From CAYZJR01 sp964503045 (GTDB lineage Bacteria; Cyanobacteriota; Vampirovibrionia; Obscuribacterales; Obscuribacteraceae), in the NCBI GenBank assembly GCA_964503045.1, contig CAZCZI010000020.1, positions 36,881-100,880 of the forward strand: DNA of 64,000 nt, written 5' to 3'. A model generated the notes under the pieces. That model was not told the origin of the DNA. It saw nothing but the letters and a program-made list of their open reading frames with translations, and made no database searches. Of the stretch, positions 16,787 to 26,002 are shown piece by piece; within the stretch, counting starts at the first letter, position 1, and every line of letters starts with the position of its first letter. Both the position numbers and the translations under genes were made by a program.

Positions 16787-17530
16787 TTAGGTACGCGCCT
16801 CGTCCTTATCTAGCTTCTCCTTGAATGCCTTAAGAGTTCGGACGATCTTTTTGTCGACCGTATCTATACTCTTCGCATCCATTTTTAGACACGCAATCAA
16901 ATCTTCTCTCTTATAACCTTGCACATACTTCAAAACGAAGCAGGTACGGTGCAATCCGGGTGGAAGCTCAGCCAAAATCCGCTCCACCAGATCATTAATT
17001 AAGGCCTTTGATGCAGGATCAGATCCTTCACGGTCTCCGGACAAGAAATTGTAGTCCCAGCCAAAAATGTCCTCAGGCGAGCGCCCGTCATCATCATCGA
17101 ACATCGAGTCCAGCGACGTCGTGCGAAACTGCCCACTGGATGAGGGTTCATCATCAAAAGTCTTGCCCGGAGTCAGAGTCTTCAGCGCCATGACTTGACC
17201 TTCCAGTTCTTGTTGGCTGGTGGAGATGCTTACTTCCTTGGGCCGAGGCGCATTCTTAGTGTCTTCACGCTTGCGAAGCGAAACCTTGTGATATCGCTCC
17301 AGGTTTTGTGCAATCGCTTTGTTGCAGGCACCAAGGCAATATAGAGCCAGATTCGCGTCAGGATGTTTGGGGTCAAAGTGCTGGGTGACAAGCACCAGGG
17401 CATTCTGCAGGATATCTTCTATATCTTCATCGGTAGCAAGTCGGGCGCGCGAGCGGATATAACGCATCATGCGTGTAGGGGTGAACTCCATGTCCCCTTT
17501 CAAAAACGCCCGGCTTTCCTTGGTATCCAT
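16787..17530 (-). CDS. Sigma-70 family (ECF-like) RNA polymerase sigma factor
   Basis: The 247-residue protein has a region 2-like N-terminus ('MMRYIRSRARLATDEDIEDILQNALV', residues ~21-46) with the acidic 'DEDIEDILQ' that contacts the polymerase clamp. A region 4-like C-terminus follows ('LPPGLHRTCFVLKYVQGYKREDLIACL', ~190-216). The linker between them is long (about 85 residues) and acidic ('DSMFDDDDGRSPEDIF'), which is unusual for ECF factors of ~180 residues. It could be an inhibitory or partner-binding insert. The gene is divergent from the TolC-family gene across 355 bp. Confidence 0.82.
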   Translation of the reverse strand: MDTKESRAFLKGDMEFTPTRMMRYIRSRARLATDEDIEDILQNALVLVTQHFDPKHPDANLALYCLGACNKAIAQNLERYHKVSLRKREDTKNAPRPKEVSISTSQQELEGQVMALKTLTPGKTFDDEPSSSGQFRTTSLDSMFDDDDGRSPEDIFGWDYNFLSGDREGSDPASKALINDLVERILAELPPGLHRTCFVLKYVQGYKREDLIACLKMDAKSIDTVDKKIVRTLKAFKEKLDKDEART

Positions 17531-17885
17531 ATCCTCTGGTCTTAGCCAACTGCCTTAAGAACTATATCGGATTACTCGTATTCAAGCACCTGCCTAGCAC
17601 TCGCCATCAAATAGAAGAGCCTTCCATGTTAGCAAATTATTAGAGTGCCACCAGTCCGTAATTTTGGCTCCTTCACGCCAGGCGCGGCGTTCGCCCAATA
17701 TCAATTCAGTTTTTCCCAAAGCCTTATCAGTTCAAATCGACTTTGCGGTCCAGTACGCAAGGGATCACGTCACGGCTCTAAACTTGTCCCGCCTCAGACC
17801 TATATATGGGTATATGGGTTCGCTTCCAAGATAAGAGAATTGCTGAAAGACCTATGAAACCAGCTCAGTTATACTGAAACTCGCA
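17531..17885. other. Divergent promoter region, no gene seen
   Basis: This 355-bp spacer separates the leftward sigma-factor gene from the rightward TolC-family gene and should hold promoters for both. It contains AT-rich runs around 17800-17815 and 17870-17875 but no hexamer pair close enough to consensus to call. No protein-like open frame was found. Confidence 0.5.
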
Positions 17886-19499
17886 ATGGAACGGAACCGC
17901 TCACTTACCAAAAATTCTCTTGTTCTGGCGGCGTTTCTCACCTCGATAAATCTTCCGGTAGCCGCCACAGAACCAACTCTGCGACCCCCAATTGAGTCGC
18001 AGAATAGCAATTTGGGAGGAACGGCAGGGACATCGGCGACACCAAGCACCTCAACCGCGCCAGGCACTTCTGCGAGCCCATCAGATACTGTATCTCCGCC
18101 GGAGCTGAAACCTGCATTAGGCACCGGTGCGACGTCCTCCGATGCAGTCCCTGCAAGTATCCTCAAACAGCCTGATACCACCAGCGATCCCGACCCGTTT
18201 GCAAAACCGTCCGGACCCGACCTCTCCAAACCGCGTCAAACCGGAACCATCACCTTCGACGCCAGCCCGAGTCCGAGCGCAGTCCTTCTGCATCCAGCAC
18301 TTGACGAGGCACTAGTCAACAGCCCGAGAGCCGCTGCAATTCGCTCAGAACTGCAAATCACCAGAGCCGAGTTTATGGGCGCCACAGAACAGCCCAATCC
18401 AGGACTCTTCTTCGATCGGGGTTTCGTTGCAGAAGCAGTGCGCCGCGTAGGACCGGCACTGGAGTGGGAACCCCCTTGGAAAGTAGTTTTCCGCCTGCTC
18501 GTTGCAAAACAACTCGTCGACCAAGTCAAGCTAGATCTAATGAACAGGCTGTGGTCTCTTCGCGCAGATGTCCGTCATATATACACGGAAGTGACAGTGG
18601 CACAGGAGACTGTAGAAACACTCAACAATTTGTATGAGCTTGCCTCTCGACTGCAAGAAGTCTCGCAAAAGCGATTCCAGGCAGGCGACGTACCGGAGCT
18701 GGACGTTTTGAAAGCACGCCTAGCATCGGCTCAAACCGACGTGGACAGGAAAGTCGGCATGAGACGCTTGATTCGCGCGAAACAACAACTCAACATTATC
18801 CTTGGACGCTCGGCCGAAAATCCAATCGACGTGCCAAGATTGCCCGCATTCCTCAGTCTTCTTGATGAACCGCAAAAAGTAAAAATCGAAGTCGGCGGTG
18901 GACTACTGCCCGATTTCTCCAAACAGCCGGAGCCGCTGCAGCATTACGTTGAACTCGGTTATGCCAACAGATGGGAACTGAAGAGTCTTGCCCAACAATT
19001 GAAATTAAACAAAGCGCGACTGGTAAATGCAGTCGGAGACATCGTTCCAAACCCTCAAGTCGGCTTCGGTTGCTCGACGGCAGGCAACCCTCCATCAGGT
19101 CCAAAGCTGACCTCCGTTTACTTGGGATTCAATGTTCCATTTCCCACAAACAACTTCAACCAAGGCGATCTCGCAAAATTGAAAGCCACGAAGAGACAAC
19201 TGACATACGCCATAGGCGGACAAAAGAACGTAGTTGTAGGCGAAATTTCAGATGCATACAATACAATGCTGGCTGCGCGCGAAAAAATCAGAGTCTATCA
19301 AGAGCATGTACTCAAGGACTCCTACGAAGTCGCAAGATTGGCGCGTAGAAGTTACGAAGTAGGACAGTCCGACATAAACGCCACACTCTTGGCTCAGCAA
19401 GCCAACATACAAATTCGCAACCAATATTTAGAAGCGATATCAGCTTATCAGCACGCCTTCACCGATCTCGAAAAGGCTTGCGGCAAGCCGCTTTACTAG
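17886..19499 (+). CDS. TolC-family outer membrane efflux channel
   Basis: The 537-residue protein has a signal peptide (residues ~12-28). A Pro/Ser/Thr-rich stretch of about 85 residues precedes the channel domain. Two OEP repeats of long helices follow. 'TLNNLYELASRLQEVSQKRFQ' and 'AGDVPELDVLKARLASAQTD' are the usual first-repeat pattern, and 'ARLARRSYEVGQSDINATLL' is the second-repeat equivalent. These proteins trimerise into an outer-membrane beta-barrel and periplasmic tunnel for RND or ABC pumps. The CzcC/CusC branch seems likely, and the Czc-type pump at 45-50 kb lacks its own channel gene. It is a candidate partner despite the distance. The N-terminal low-complexity insert is unusual. 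Confidence 0.87.
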   Translation: MERNRSLTKNSLVLAAFLTSINLPVAATEPTLRPPIESQNSNLGGTAGTSATPSTSTAPGTSASPSDTVSPPELKPALGTGATSSDAVPASILKQPDTTSDPDPFAKPSGPDLSKPRQTGTITFDASPSPSAVLLHPALDEALVNSPRAAAIRSELQITRAEFMGATEQPNPGLFFDRGFVAEAVRRVGPALEWEPPWKVVFRLLVAKQLVDQVKLDLMNRLWSLRADVRHIYTEVTVAQETVETLNNLYELASRLQEVSQKRFQAGDVPELDVLKARLASAQTDVDRKVGMRRLIRAKQQLNIILGRSAENPIDVPRLPAFLSLLDEPQKVKIEVGGGLLPDFSKQPEPLQHYVELGYANRWELKSLAQQLKLNKARLVNAVGDIVPNPQVGFGCSTAGNPPSGPKLTSVYLGFNVPFPTNNFNQGDLAKLKATKRQLTYAIGGQKNVVVGEISDAYNTMLAAREKIRVYQEHVLKDSYEVARLARRSYEVGQSDINATLLAQQANIQIRNQYLEAISAYQHAFTDLEKACGKPLY

Positions 19500-19595
19500 C
19501 CAACAACAATCGCCGAAAGTGACTCCTTCGTTCATAATCAAGACAGAACCTCGGTTATAGAATTTGTTGCGCTGTGGTAGATTTGCAAAACCATA

Positions 19596-20525
19596 ATGAA
19601 TGATTCTTCTGCTGAACATCGCGTTACTCTTTTCGGTGATTGTCCTTGCCGTAGTTGCAGGATGAGGCTGCGCATCGGCGCTCTCGTCGTTATCCCGTTC
19701 ATGCTGTGCGCAGTGGCATTTTGGCAGTTTCAAGTAAACCAATGGCATAATCGAGACAACTTACCAGAAGAATTCCAAGAAGTCTTCGCGACGCCGCTTG
19801 ACAAGGTTGATATCAGTGAGTATTGGAATTCGAGCTCTGGACACGGGACCAGATTCTCATTTTTATTTCACTCGACCGATGCGATTGAAATCAAAGATGA
19901 GTCAAAGTACGAAAAAATAGAAGTTCGGGATAAGCATCGTTATCCCTGGGCCACAACAGCTTTGTACCGGGAAAAACGATCCGGCGACGTGACGATCCTT
20001 TTGGATCAATCACGGAGGAGTGGTCATGTTTATGTGCATACACCAATCAAGGTCGCGTTAATGCGTGATGGGCAAAGGCTTCGGCCGCACTTACCATGGC
20101 CGAATGCGTTGACCCAAGTAGACAAAGCTTGGAACGAAAGATGGGCAAAACAGGAAGAAGCAAAAGGCTTTCAGTTTTACAATTTCGGCCCGCACAACAG
20201 CGTGATTTCCATTAGTCACATCGTTGACCCGCGAAAACTGACCCCTGAAGAGTTCGAACTGAAAATACGAAAATATCTCAGCGAGCTAGATGGTTACAGC
20301 CCCCACGACGTACCTGAGAAAGTGAGCGACAAACTGTTGGAAATCCATGTCCCGGATTGTTCACTTTCTGAAGCGCAAGTTCAGACGCTTTCGAAGATTG
20401 CCACTGAACTAAGTTCCAATTATGCCGAGCCTTTTGACGGCAAGGTCTGGCGGACGAAATCTCGAAATGGCGCAATACCAATCAGGCTCACAATATATGT
20501 GGAAGTTGAAAGTCTCAAGGACTGA
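19596..20525 (+). CDS. Hypothetical single-pass membrane protein
   Basis: The 309-residue product starts with a short Cys-containing stretch ('GDCPCRSCRMRLR'). One membrane helix (about residues 27-45) and a soluble, charged domain of ~260 residues follow. No family is recognised. The C-terminal 110 residues contain two helix/strand units ('LTPEEFELKIRKYLSELDGY' and 'LSEAQVQTLSKIATELSSNY'). ATG 19596 has no good ribosome binding site; ATG 19662, at the start of the basic pre-helix segment, is an alternative that would remove the Cys cluster. The gene is convergent with a secreted-protein gene 13 bp downstream. Confidence 0.6.
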   Translation: MNDSSAEHRVTLFGDCPCRSCRMRLRIGALVVIPFMLCAVAFWQFQVNQWHNRDNLPEEFQEVFATPLDKVDISEYWNSSSGHGTRFSFLFHSTDAIEIKDESKYEKIEVRDKHRYPWATTALYREKRSGDVTILLDQSRRSGHVYVHTPIKVALMRDGQRLRPHLPWPNALTQVDKAWNERWAKQEEAKGFQFYNFGPHNSVISISHIVDPRKLTPEEFELKIRKYLSELDGYSPHDVPEKVSDKLLEIHVPDCSLSEAQVQTLSKIATELSSNYAEPFDGKVWRTKSRNGAIPIRLTIYVEVESLKD

Positions 20526-20538
20526 AGCGCTTTGAAAT

Positions 20539-21528
20539 CTAGTCACCGCCACCGGGGGTGACGTTGATACCTGCATTTTGCTGCAGATTATTAAACTGTT
20601 GACCAAGGTTGTAGTTATTCAAAGTCCGCTTAGCAGCAGATTGCCCCGATCCTACGACGATTGGTGCTGCAACGAATGGAATCAGAGTGGTCGCCGCATC
20701 AATCGCAAGCACGCTTGCAACTTGTCCTTTCGTGACACCGCCTTCGGTACCACGAAGAGTGGAACGAGGAGTGACTGGTTTCATCGCGACAGCTCGTCGA
20801 AGGTTGGATGACGGCGTAAGCACAATGCTGGTGGCTTCGCCTTCGACAGCACCGTCAGAACCTATCTTTAACCCGGTCGCAGGCACTGTGAAACGGAATG
20901 CCCTGGGTGAAGTCGCGCTTTGAATCGACGAAACCGCCAAACGCTGTGTTTGTCCCGTTGCCAACTGAAAGTCGATGCCGTTTTCATTTATAGAACGCAC
21001 GCGACCATTAAGTGTCGCACCATCAGTGGTGACAATCACATCGTTATATTTACTTGGTCCCAGCTGGCTAACCCAAGTCCCATCATTGAAGTAGATGAGC
21101 CCATCAATTGTAGATACGGGCGTCGAACTGCCACCTTGAGAATTCACTCGAGCCTGCAGAAGTTTTCCGGTGAGAACCACATGGCGATCGAAAAGCCACT
21201 CAGGAACAGCTCCAACCTCTACCTTCGCACCGCGCGAAAATGAGATAGTGCCTGTCTGCAAAAGGAGTTTCCCTACGTTCTTGATCGGCAACTCCGAGCA
21301 CTCAATAGTCGTTCCACCCGAAGCACCTGGCAGCTTAATTGCCGGCAAAGTCCCGGTTCCTGTTGAAGCCGTTGAACTCGCAGGCGCAGCGGTCGCCGTT
21401 TCCGTGTACATCTTTATGCCAACCGCATTTGCAGCCATTGCACCATTCAGCAATAACGTCATTGCCAATGGCAGTGCAAACCATGCGTGTCTTACAGCAG
21501 TTCCTTTAGCAAAATATTGAACGTTCAT
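20539..21528 (-). CDS. Secreted hypothetical protein
   Basis: The 329-residue protein has a signal peptide with a hydrophobic core at residues ~16-30 and a cleavage site near 'AMAANA'. A Thr/Ala/Ser-rich stretch follows to residue ~65. The middle is beta-rich with repeated Gly-Asp turns ('GLIYFNDGTWVSQLG', 'DGATLNGRVRSINENGIDFQ'), a pattern seen in small beta-sandwich or barrel envelope proteins. The C-terminal ~90 residues include a hydrophobic segment ('VLAIDAATTLIPFVAAPIVVG') that may insert in a membrane. No enzymatic motif is visible and no family is recognised. Confidence 0.65.
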   Translation of the reverse strand: MNVQYFAKGTAVRHAWFALPLAMTLLLNGAMAANAVGIKMYTETATAAPASSTASTGTGTLPAIKLPGASGGTTIECSELPIKNVGKLLLQTGTISFSRGAKVEVGAVPEWLFDRHVVLTGKLLQARVNSQGGSSTPVSTIDGLIYFNDGTWVSQLGPSKYNDVIVTTDGATLNGRVRSINENGIDFQLATGQTQRLAVSSIQSATSPRAFRFTVPATGLKIGSDGAVEGEATSIVLTPSSNLRRAVAMKPVTPRSTLRGTEGGVTKGQVASVLAIDAATTLIPFVAAPIVVGSGQSAAKRTLNNYNLGQQFNNLQQNAGINVTPGGGD

Positions 21529-21610
21529 GTCACCAGTTCCATAGAATCCAAGCCTATGGTAACTGGTTCAACCAAACTATCTATTAAACGAGGCTCTCAA
21601 TTAGACAGTC

Positions 21611-22063
21611 TTATACCCGCTCTTTCGAACGCTGACGGTGCGGTCCCTTCTTATCGAGCTCAACCATCATGTGGGTGCTGCGAACCAGCGCCACAGTTCG
21701 CCCTTGGTTGGATGTGACCTCGGTCTCAACAATAGTTATGCGCCCTCGCTTAATCACCTTCGCCTCTGCAAACAGCGGACCTACCGGGTCATTGCTCACC
21801 AGGTTGACACTCAGATGTATTGAATAAGGGAATAGCTTACCCTTGCTGGTTTCGGCATTTACCGGCGCGCCGTGAATAGCAGCCGAAGCCGCCTCATCCG
21901 CCAAGGTGACGATGGCGCCTGCATGGAAAACCTTTGACGGTTGCTGGACCTTCTCACTCATCGGAAGCATGGCCTTGGCATGGCCGTCACTCACCTGAAG
22001 CATCTCGCCGCCCATAAGCTTCAAAATCTGGTGATCGTAAGTATCAATTATGAACTCAGACAT
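21611..22063 (-). CDS. Hotdog-fold thioesterase (PaaI/4HBT-like)
   Basis: The 150-residue protein shows the hotdog pattern: 'KVFHAGAIVTLADEAASAAIHG' on the long helix, with the Asp-Glu of the catalytic region. 'FPYSIHLSVNLVSNDPVGPLFAEAKVIKRGRITIVETEV' then gives the core strands. Such enzymes hydrolyse acyl-CoA or acyl-ACP thioesters; substrate is not predictable. ATG 22063 follows GGAGG by 5 nt and is preferred to an upstream in-frame start at 22105. The gene is divergent from the permease unit. Confidence 0.85.
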   Translation of the reverse strand: MSEFIIDTYDHQILKLMGGEMLQVSDGHAKAMLPMSEKVQQPSKVFHAGAIVTLADEAASAAIHGAPVNAETSKGKLFPYSIHLSVNLVSNDPVGPLFAEAKVIKRGRITIVETEVTSNQGRTVALVRSTHMMVELDKKGPHRQRSKERV

Positions 22064-22248
22064 AATTCCTCCACTTGCAAGAGCCGAAAGCTCCCCCTCC
22101 GCCAATTTGCCAAATTCGGCGCCAATTCAAACGCTTGGCAAAACCAAATCTTGATACTTTCTTGATGCCTTGAAAACCTATATTTATACAGTTCTTACGT
22201 CATCAGGTGTTGAATGCCAAGTAGAGAGATCTACGGAAATTCAATACT

Positions 22249-22458
22249 ATGGGCGGCCTAATATTGGTTCTAGGAATGCTTCCAGTGGCATGGCTTGGAG
22301 GAACGATCCTGAATCGCCTGCTGGAGCATTTGGAAACCGGCTTAAATCACGAAAATGAGCTACTCGAGTACGGCAGCGCCCTCGGAATTAGACAGTCAAA
22401 CAAACTGGATGGCGACGACACAAATAGAGGAACGGCGATCGGCAACACTGCCCAATAG
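22249..22458 (+). CDS. Possible small membrane peptide overlapping the permease start
   Basis: A 69-codon frame begins at ATG 22249 with a hydrophobic helix ('GGLILVLGMLPVAWLGGTIL') and a hydrophilic tail. It overlaps the first 104 bases of the permease gene in another frame. Small hydrophobic peptides encoded ahead of transporters are known (KdpF before KdpA, for example), but the ribosome binding site here is weak and the tail is shared with permease coding sequence. It may be chance. Confidence 0.25.
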   Translation: MGGLILVLGMLPVAWLGGTILNRLLEHLETGLNHENELLEYGSALGIRQSNKLDGDDTNRGTAIGNTAQ

Positions 22459-24346
22459 ATTTAATCGCTGGTTTCTTGAGGGAATTCGACGCAACCCGAA
22501 GGCTGCACCCACGCACCAGGACGCCTGGTGGAAAGTGATGTGCCTGACTGGGGTCGATTACTTTTCGACGCTCGGATATCAGCCTGGGATCGCCTTTCTA
22601 GCGGCTCAACTGCTCTCCCCCGTGGCCACTCTTATCGTCGTTCTTGTCACCCTCTTCGGGCTCGTACCGCTTTACTACAGGGTCGCACAAGCAAGTCCGC
22701 ACGGACAAGGCAGCATCTTCATGCTCGAAAACCTGCTGCCCGGATGGCGCGGAAAGACGCTGATTCTGATTTTGCTTGGGTTTGCGGCCACCGACTTTGT
22801 GATCACGATTACGCTTTCGGCTGCAGACGCAACAGCTCACATTGTCGAAAACCCTCTATTTTCACCCTGGCTCAACAGTCGCATTGGCGTAACCCTCGTG
22901 ATGCTTGCCATTCTCGGTGGCGTCTTTCTCAAGGGCTTTAGGGAAGCCATCGGCGTTTGCGTTGCCATCGTCGGTTTCTATCTAGCAGTCAACCTTGTCG
23001 TCGCCGGCGTTTCGCTGTTTGAAATCTCGCAGCACATGGAAGTTCTGACCACCTGGAAAGATCATCTCTTCGAGACCCATCACTCAATTCCTGCAATGGT
23101 TGGGCTATCTCTGCTCTTGTTTCCGAAGCTAGCATTGGGCATGTCAGGCTTCGAAACAGGCGTAGCCGTCATGCCATTGGTTAAAGGCAACGCCGATCTT
23201 GACGACCCGCACGTACCGCAAGAACGCATCAACAACACGAAGAAATTGCTTTTTACTGCAGCTATGCTCATGGCTGTAATGCTTATGACAAGCAGCATGG
23301 TTACCACATTGTTGATTCCACCAGCCGAGTTTCAAGAGCACGGCGCCGCTAACGGCAGAGCTCTCGCTTACCTAGCCCACAAGTTTCTCGGCGAGGGCTT
23401 TGGCACCGTATACGATATCAGCACCATTCTCATTCTCTGGTTTGCCGGAGCATCTGCATTAGCTGGCTTGTTGAACCTCGTGCCGCGCTACCTGCCGCGA
23501 TACGGCATGGCCCCCAACTGGTCGCGAGCTCAACGACCGCTGGTTGTAATCTTTACTCTTATCACCTTCGCCGTCACCATCATCTTTAACGCAAATGTGG
23601 ATGCGCAAGCAGGCGCGTACGCTACCGGTGTGTTAGTTCTGTTCACATCAGCTGCCTTGGCTGTAACCCTGGCAACGTGGAAAAACGGACTGTTTCATCG
23701 GACTTTATTCGTTTCCATCTTATTGGTGTTCGCGTACACATCAATCGCCAACATGATTGAACGCCCAGAAGGACTGCATATAGCCTCATTCTTCATCGGT
23801 GCTATTTTGATCACCTCGCTGGTTTCCCGAGCGCTGAGATCGCTGGAGCTGCGCTCCCAAGACGTAAAACTTGATACCACCGCCACTCAGTTCGTGCAAG
23901 AAGCCCTATTAAAGAGCGGCCAGATTTGCCTACTTGCCCACAGACCAGGCGGCACAGACTACAAAGAAAAAGAGATCGAAACGCGCATAGTGCATAAACT
24001 CACGCAAGAGGAAGCGGCATTCATTTTCCTGGAAGTGACGTTGACCGACCCCTCTGAGTTCGCCGAAGATTGCCTCGAGGTGAGTGGGCACGAAGTTGAC
24101 GGCTTCCGCGTTTTGCGCTGCGAGAGTCCTGCCATTCCAAATGCAATAGCCGTTTTACTTCTCTATTTAAGGGACACGACAAGAAACATTCCTCACGCCT
24201 ACTTTGGGTGGACAGAGGGGCACCCGCTGAGCTATGTCTTCAAGTATATTTTCCTTGGAGAAGGCGAAACCGCCCCAGTCACCCGCGAAATTCTGCGTGA
24301 GGTCGAACTCGATCCGGCCAGGCGACCGAAGATCATCGTCGGGTAG
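22355..24346 (+). CDS. APC-superfamily permease, possibly a cation or potassium transporter
   Basis: The 663-residue protein has about 12 membrane helices between residues ~60 and ~500 and a ~150-residue cytoplasmic tail. 'MCLTGVDYFSTLGYQPGIAF' on the first helix and 'YYRVAQASPHGQGSIFMLENLLPG' resemble the unwound-helix and helix-2/3 region of APC transporters such as KimA/Kup. Ordinary amino-acid permeases also share this fold. A KdpD-like kinase and KdpE-like regulator follow on the same strand. In this family that association points to potassium uptake, but this is inference. ATG 22355 is used; ATG 22409 is an alternative, and both have weak ribosome binding sites. Confidence 0.8.
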   Translation: MSYSSTAAPSELDSQTNWMATTQIEERRSATLPNRFNRWFLEGIRRNPKAAPTHQDAWWKVMCLTGVDYFSTLGYQPGIAFLAAQLLSPVATLIVVLVTLFGLVPLYYRVAQASPHGQGSIFMLENLLPGWRGKTLILILLGFAATDFVITITLSAADATAHIVENPLFSPWLNSRIGVTLVMLAILGGVFLKGFREAIGVCVAIVGFYLAVNLVVAGVSLFEISQHMEVLTTWKDHLFETHHSIPAMVGLSLLLFPKLALGMSGFETGVAVMPLVKGNADLDDPHVPQERINNTKKLLFTAAMLMAVMLMTSSMVTTLLIPPAEFQEHGAANGRALAYLAHKFLGEGFGTVYDISTILILWFAGASALAGLLNLVPRYLPRYGMAPNWSRAQRPLVVIFTLITFAVTIIFNANVDAQAGAYATGVLVLFTSAALAVTLATWKNGLFHRTLFVSILLVFAYTSIANMIERPEGLHIASFFIGAILITSLVSRALRSLELRSQDVKLDTTATQFVQEALLKSGQICLLAHRPGGTDYKEKEIETRIVHKLTQEEAAFIFLEVTLTDPSEFAEDCLEVSGHEVDGFRVLRCESPAIPNAIAVLLLYLRDTTRNIPHAYFGWTEGHPLSYVFKYIFLGEGETAPVTREILREVELDPARRPKIIVG

Positions 24347-24438
24347 GGTGCGATGGGTGGAGTGCAACGAACCCTATGAAAAAAGCAAACCTGTCACGAA
24401 GTTGTCACTGATTCACCGGTATCTTGAGTACATAAAGC

Positions 24439-24644
24439 GTGAGGCGCAACTTGGTTGTAATTCGCGGGGTATCGGGGAGCGGATTAAAACTAAGCCTCAC
24501 CTTCCTTTTCAGGGAGCTCCGTTGATGCGGTGGGCGACTCCATTCACGTGGAACGCCCCTGCACTAACGGCAAACTTAAACCCCAAGTTAGAATGCACTC
24601 GCCCTACTGAAAGCAGAAGCCACCGCGACATAAAGTGCGGTGGC
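24439..24644 (+). promoter_or_regulatory. Candidate structured leader of the KdpD-like kinase gene
   Basis: The 414-bp spacer before the kinase gene contains several complementary pairs. GTGAGGC (24439-24445) matches GCCTCAC (24494-24500). CCGTT (24519-24523) matches AACGG (24566-24570) and encloses TGC/GCA, GGGCG (24532-24536)/CGCCC (24554-24558) and CCA/TGG. AACTT and AAGTT form a small hairpin near 24574-24590. GCCACCGC (24619-24626) pairs with GCGGTGGC (24637-24644) and is followed by a T-containing stretch, as in an attenuator. No known riboswitch consensus was recognised. Confidence 0.4.
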
Positions 24645-24760
24645 GTTAACTCTTTTGAGCCTAATGCAAACTGCCTAGCCGGCAATTCGCTTGTCTGCTT
24701 GTCGTGCCGGTTTCCACGTCACCATGCAAACGCCGTCTTTGCAAACGGGAAGCAGTGTGC

Positions 24761-26002
24761 ATGATATTTATTTTGCAAAATTCCTGTATGCTTCTACTGG
24801 TGGGAATTTCAGGTCGCGAATTTAGCAAAGTGGAACAGAAATTGACTACCTCCAGCGCAGGAAAACTTCCTGCAACATCAAGCGCAGTAAGCGACACAAA
24901 ACACACGGGGCTATGGCCGCACCTTAGCCGTAATCGCATTGGATATCTTGCCGGAATCCTCGTCACCGCCGCCTCAACCCTAATGTGCGCGGCAGCGCTG
25001 CCATTTTTTGGGCAGTCCAATTTGATAATGATCTATCTCTTGGGCGTGCTCATCGTTGCAACTCGATTCGGCAGAGGACCATCAGTCATGACCTCGGTTC
25101 TGAGTGTCGCTTGTTTCGACTTCTTCTTCGTGCATCCCTATTTCACCTTCGCCGTTACAGACACACAGTATCTATTGACGTTTGCAGTGATGCTCACCGT
25201 TGCAATTCTCATCAGTACTTTAACCACACGTGTCAGAAAACAAGCCCATGCAATGAGCGCAGCCGAAATCGAGATTGAAACGGAGCGCCTCCGCAACGCT
25301 TTACTAAGCTCCCTATCGCACGATTTGCGCACTCCTCTTGCCACCATAACCGGTGCAACGACAACTCTGCTTGAAGATTCCGACAAACTCAGCGATGAAA
25401 ACAAAGCAGAACTTGCTCAAGTCGTCTATGAGGAATCAGAGCGGCTCAACCGGCTGGTCAGCAACCTCTTGGACATGACCCGGCTGGAGATCGGATCAAT
25501 CGCGGTCAATAAAGAATGGCAGGCCCTGGACGAAGTTATTGGCTCGTCTTTGGTTCGCATCGAAAAGAAGCTCGACACACGTAAGGTGTCGGTGAGTATG
25601 GAACCGAAGCTGTTTTTAGTGCCCATTGATGCGGTTTTGATGGAACAAGTCTTTGTCAATCTCTTGGAGAACGCAACTAAATATTCGCCGCGAGGCAGCG
25701 ACATAACTATAGATGCAAAACTATTGGAAGGAACGACCGCGGTGATTGAGGTAGCCGACAGAGGCGCAGGGCTTCAACCAGAGGAACTGCAACAGCTTTT
25801 CGACAAATTCTATCGCGGCAAGTCCGCATCGCAATTTCCAGGAACCGGGCTTGGCCTGACGATCTGCAAAGGCATCGTGCAGGCGCACGGCGGCACAATC
25901 ACCGCCAAAAACCGCGATGGCGGCGGCGCAATCTTTACCATTACGCTGCCGGTAGAAGGCGCTCCGGATATCTCCTCCGAAGAATCTCAGGAGGGCGCAT
26001 GA
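24761..26002 (+). CDS. KdpD-like sensor histidine kinase lacking the N-terminal KdpD domain
   Basis: The 413-residue protein has four close membrane helices (DUF4118-type, about residues 58-155) as in the KdpD membrane block. 'RFGRGPSVMTSVLSVACFDFFFVHPYFTFAVTD' matches that region. HisKA follows, with phospho-acceptor His in 'SSLSHDLRTPLA' (about residue 187). The HATPase_c has N box 'NLLENATKYSP', 'DRGAGLQPEEL' and 'FPGTGLGLTICKGIV'. The ~400-residue N-terminal KdpD sensor/Usp region of E. coli KdpD is absent. Start is uncertain: ATG 24761 has a modest GGGAAG upstream; ATG 24788 is another option. Its stop overlaps the regulator start by 4 bp. Confidence 0.87.
   Translation: MIFILQNSCMLLLVGISGREFSKVEQKLTTSSAGKLPATSSAVSDTKHTGLWPHLSRNRIGYLAGILVTAASTLMCAAALPFFGQSNLIMIYLLGVLIVATRFGRGPSVMTSVLSVACFDFFFVHPYFTFAVTDTQYLLTFAVMLTVAILISTLTTRVRKQAHAMSAAEIEIETERLRNALLSSLSHDLRTPLATITGATTTLLEDSDKLSDENKAELAQVVYEESERLNRLVSNLLDMTRLEIGSIAVNKEWQALDEVIGSSLVRIEKKLDTRKVSVSMEPKLFLVPIDAVLMEQVFVNLLENATKYSPRGSDITIDAKLLEGTTAVIEVADRGAGLQPEELQQLFDKFYRGKSASQFPGTGLGLTICKGIVQAHGGTITAKNRDGGGAIFTITLPVEGAPDISSEESQEGA

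Noticed and set aside
24347..24760. A known c-di-AMP (ydaO/yuaA) riboswitch
   Set aside because: The characteristic conserved loops were not found; only general pairing was seen.
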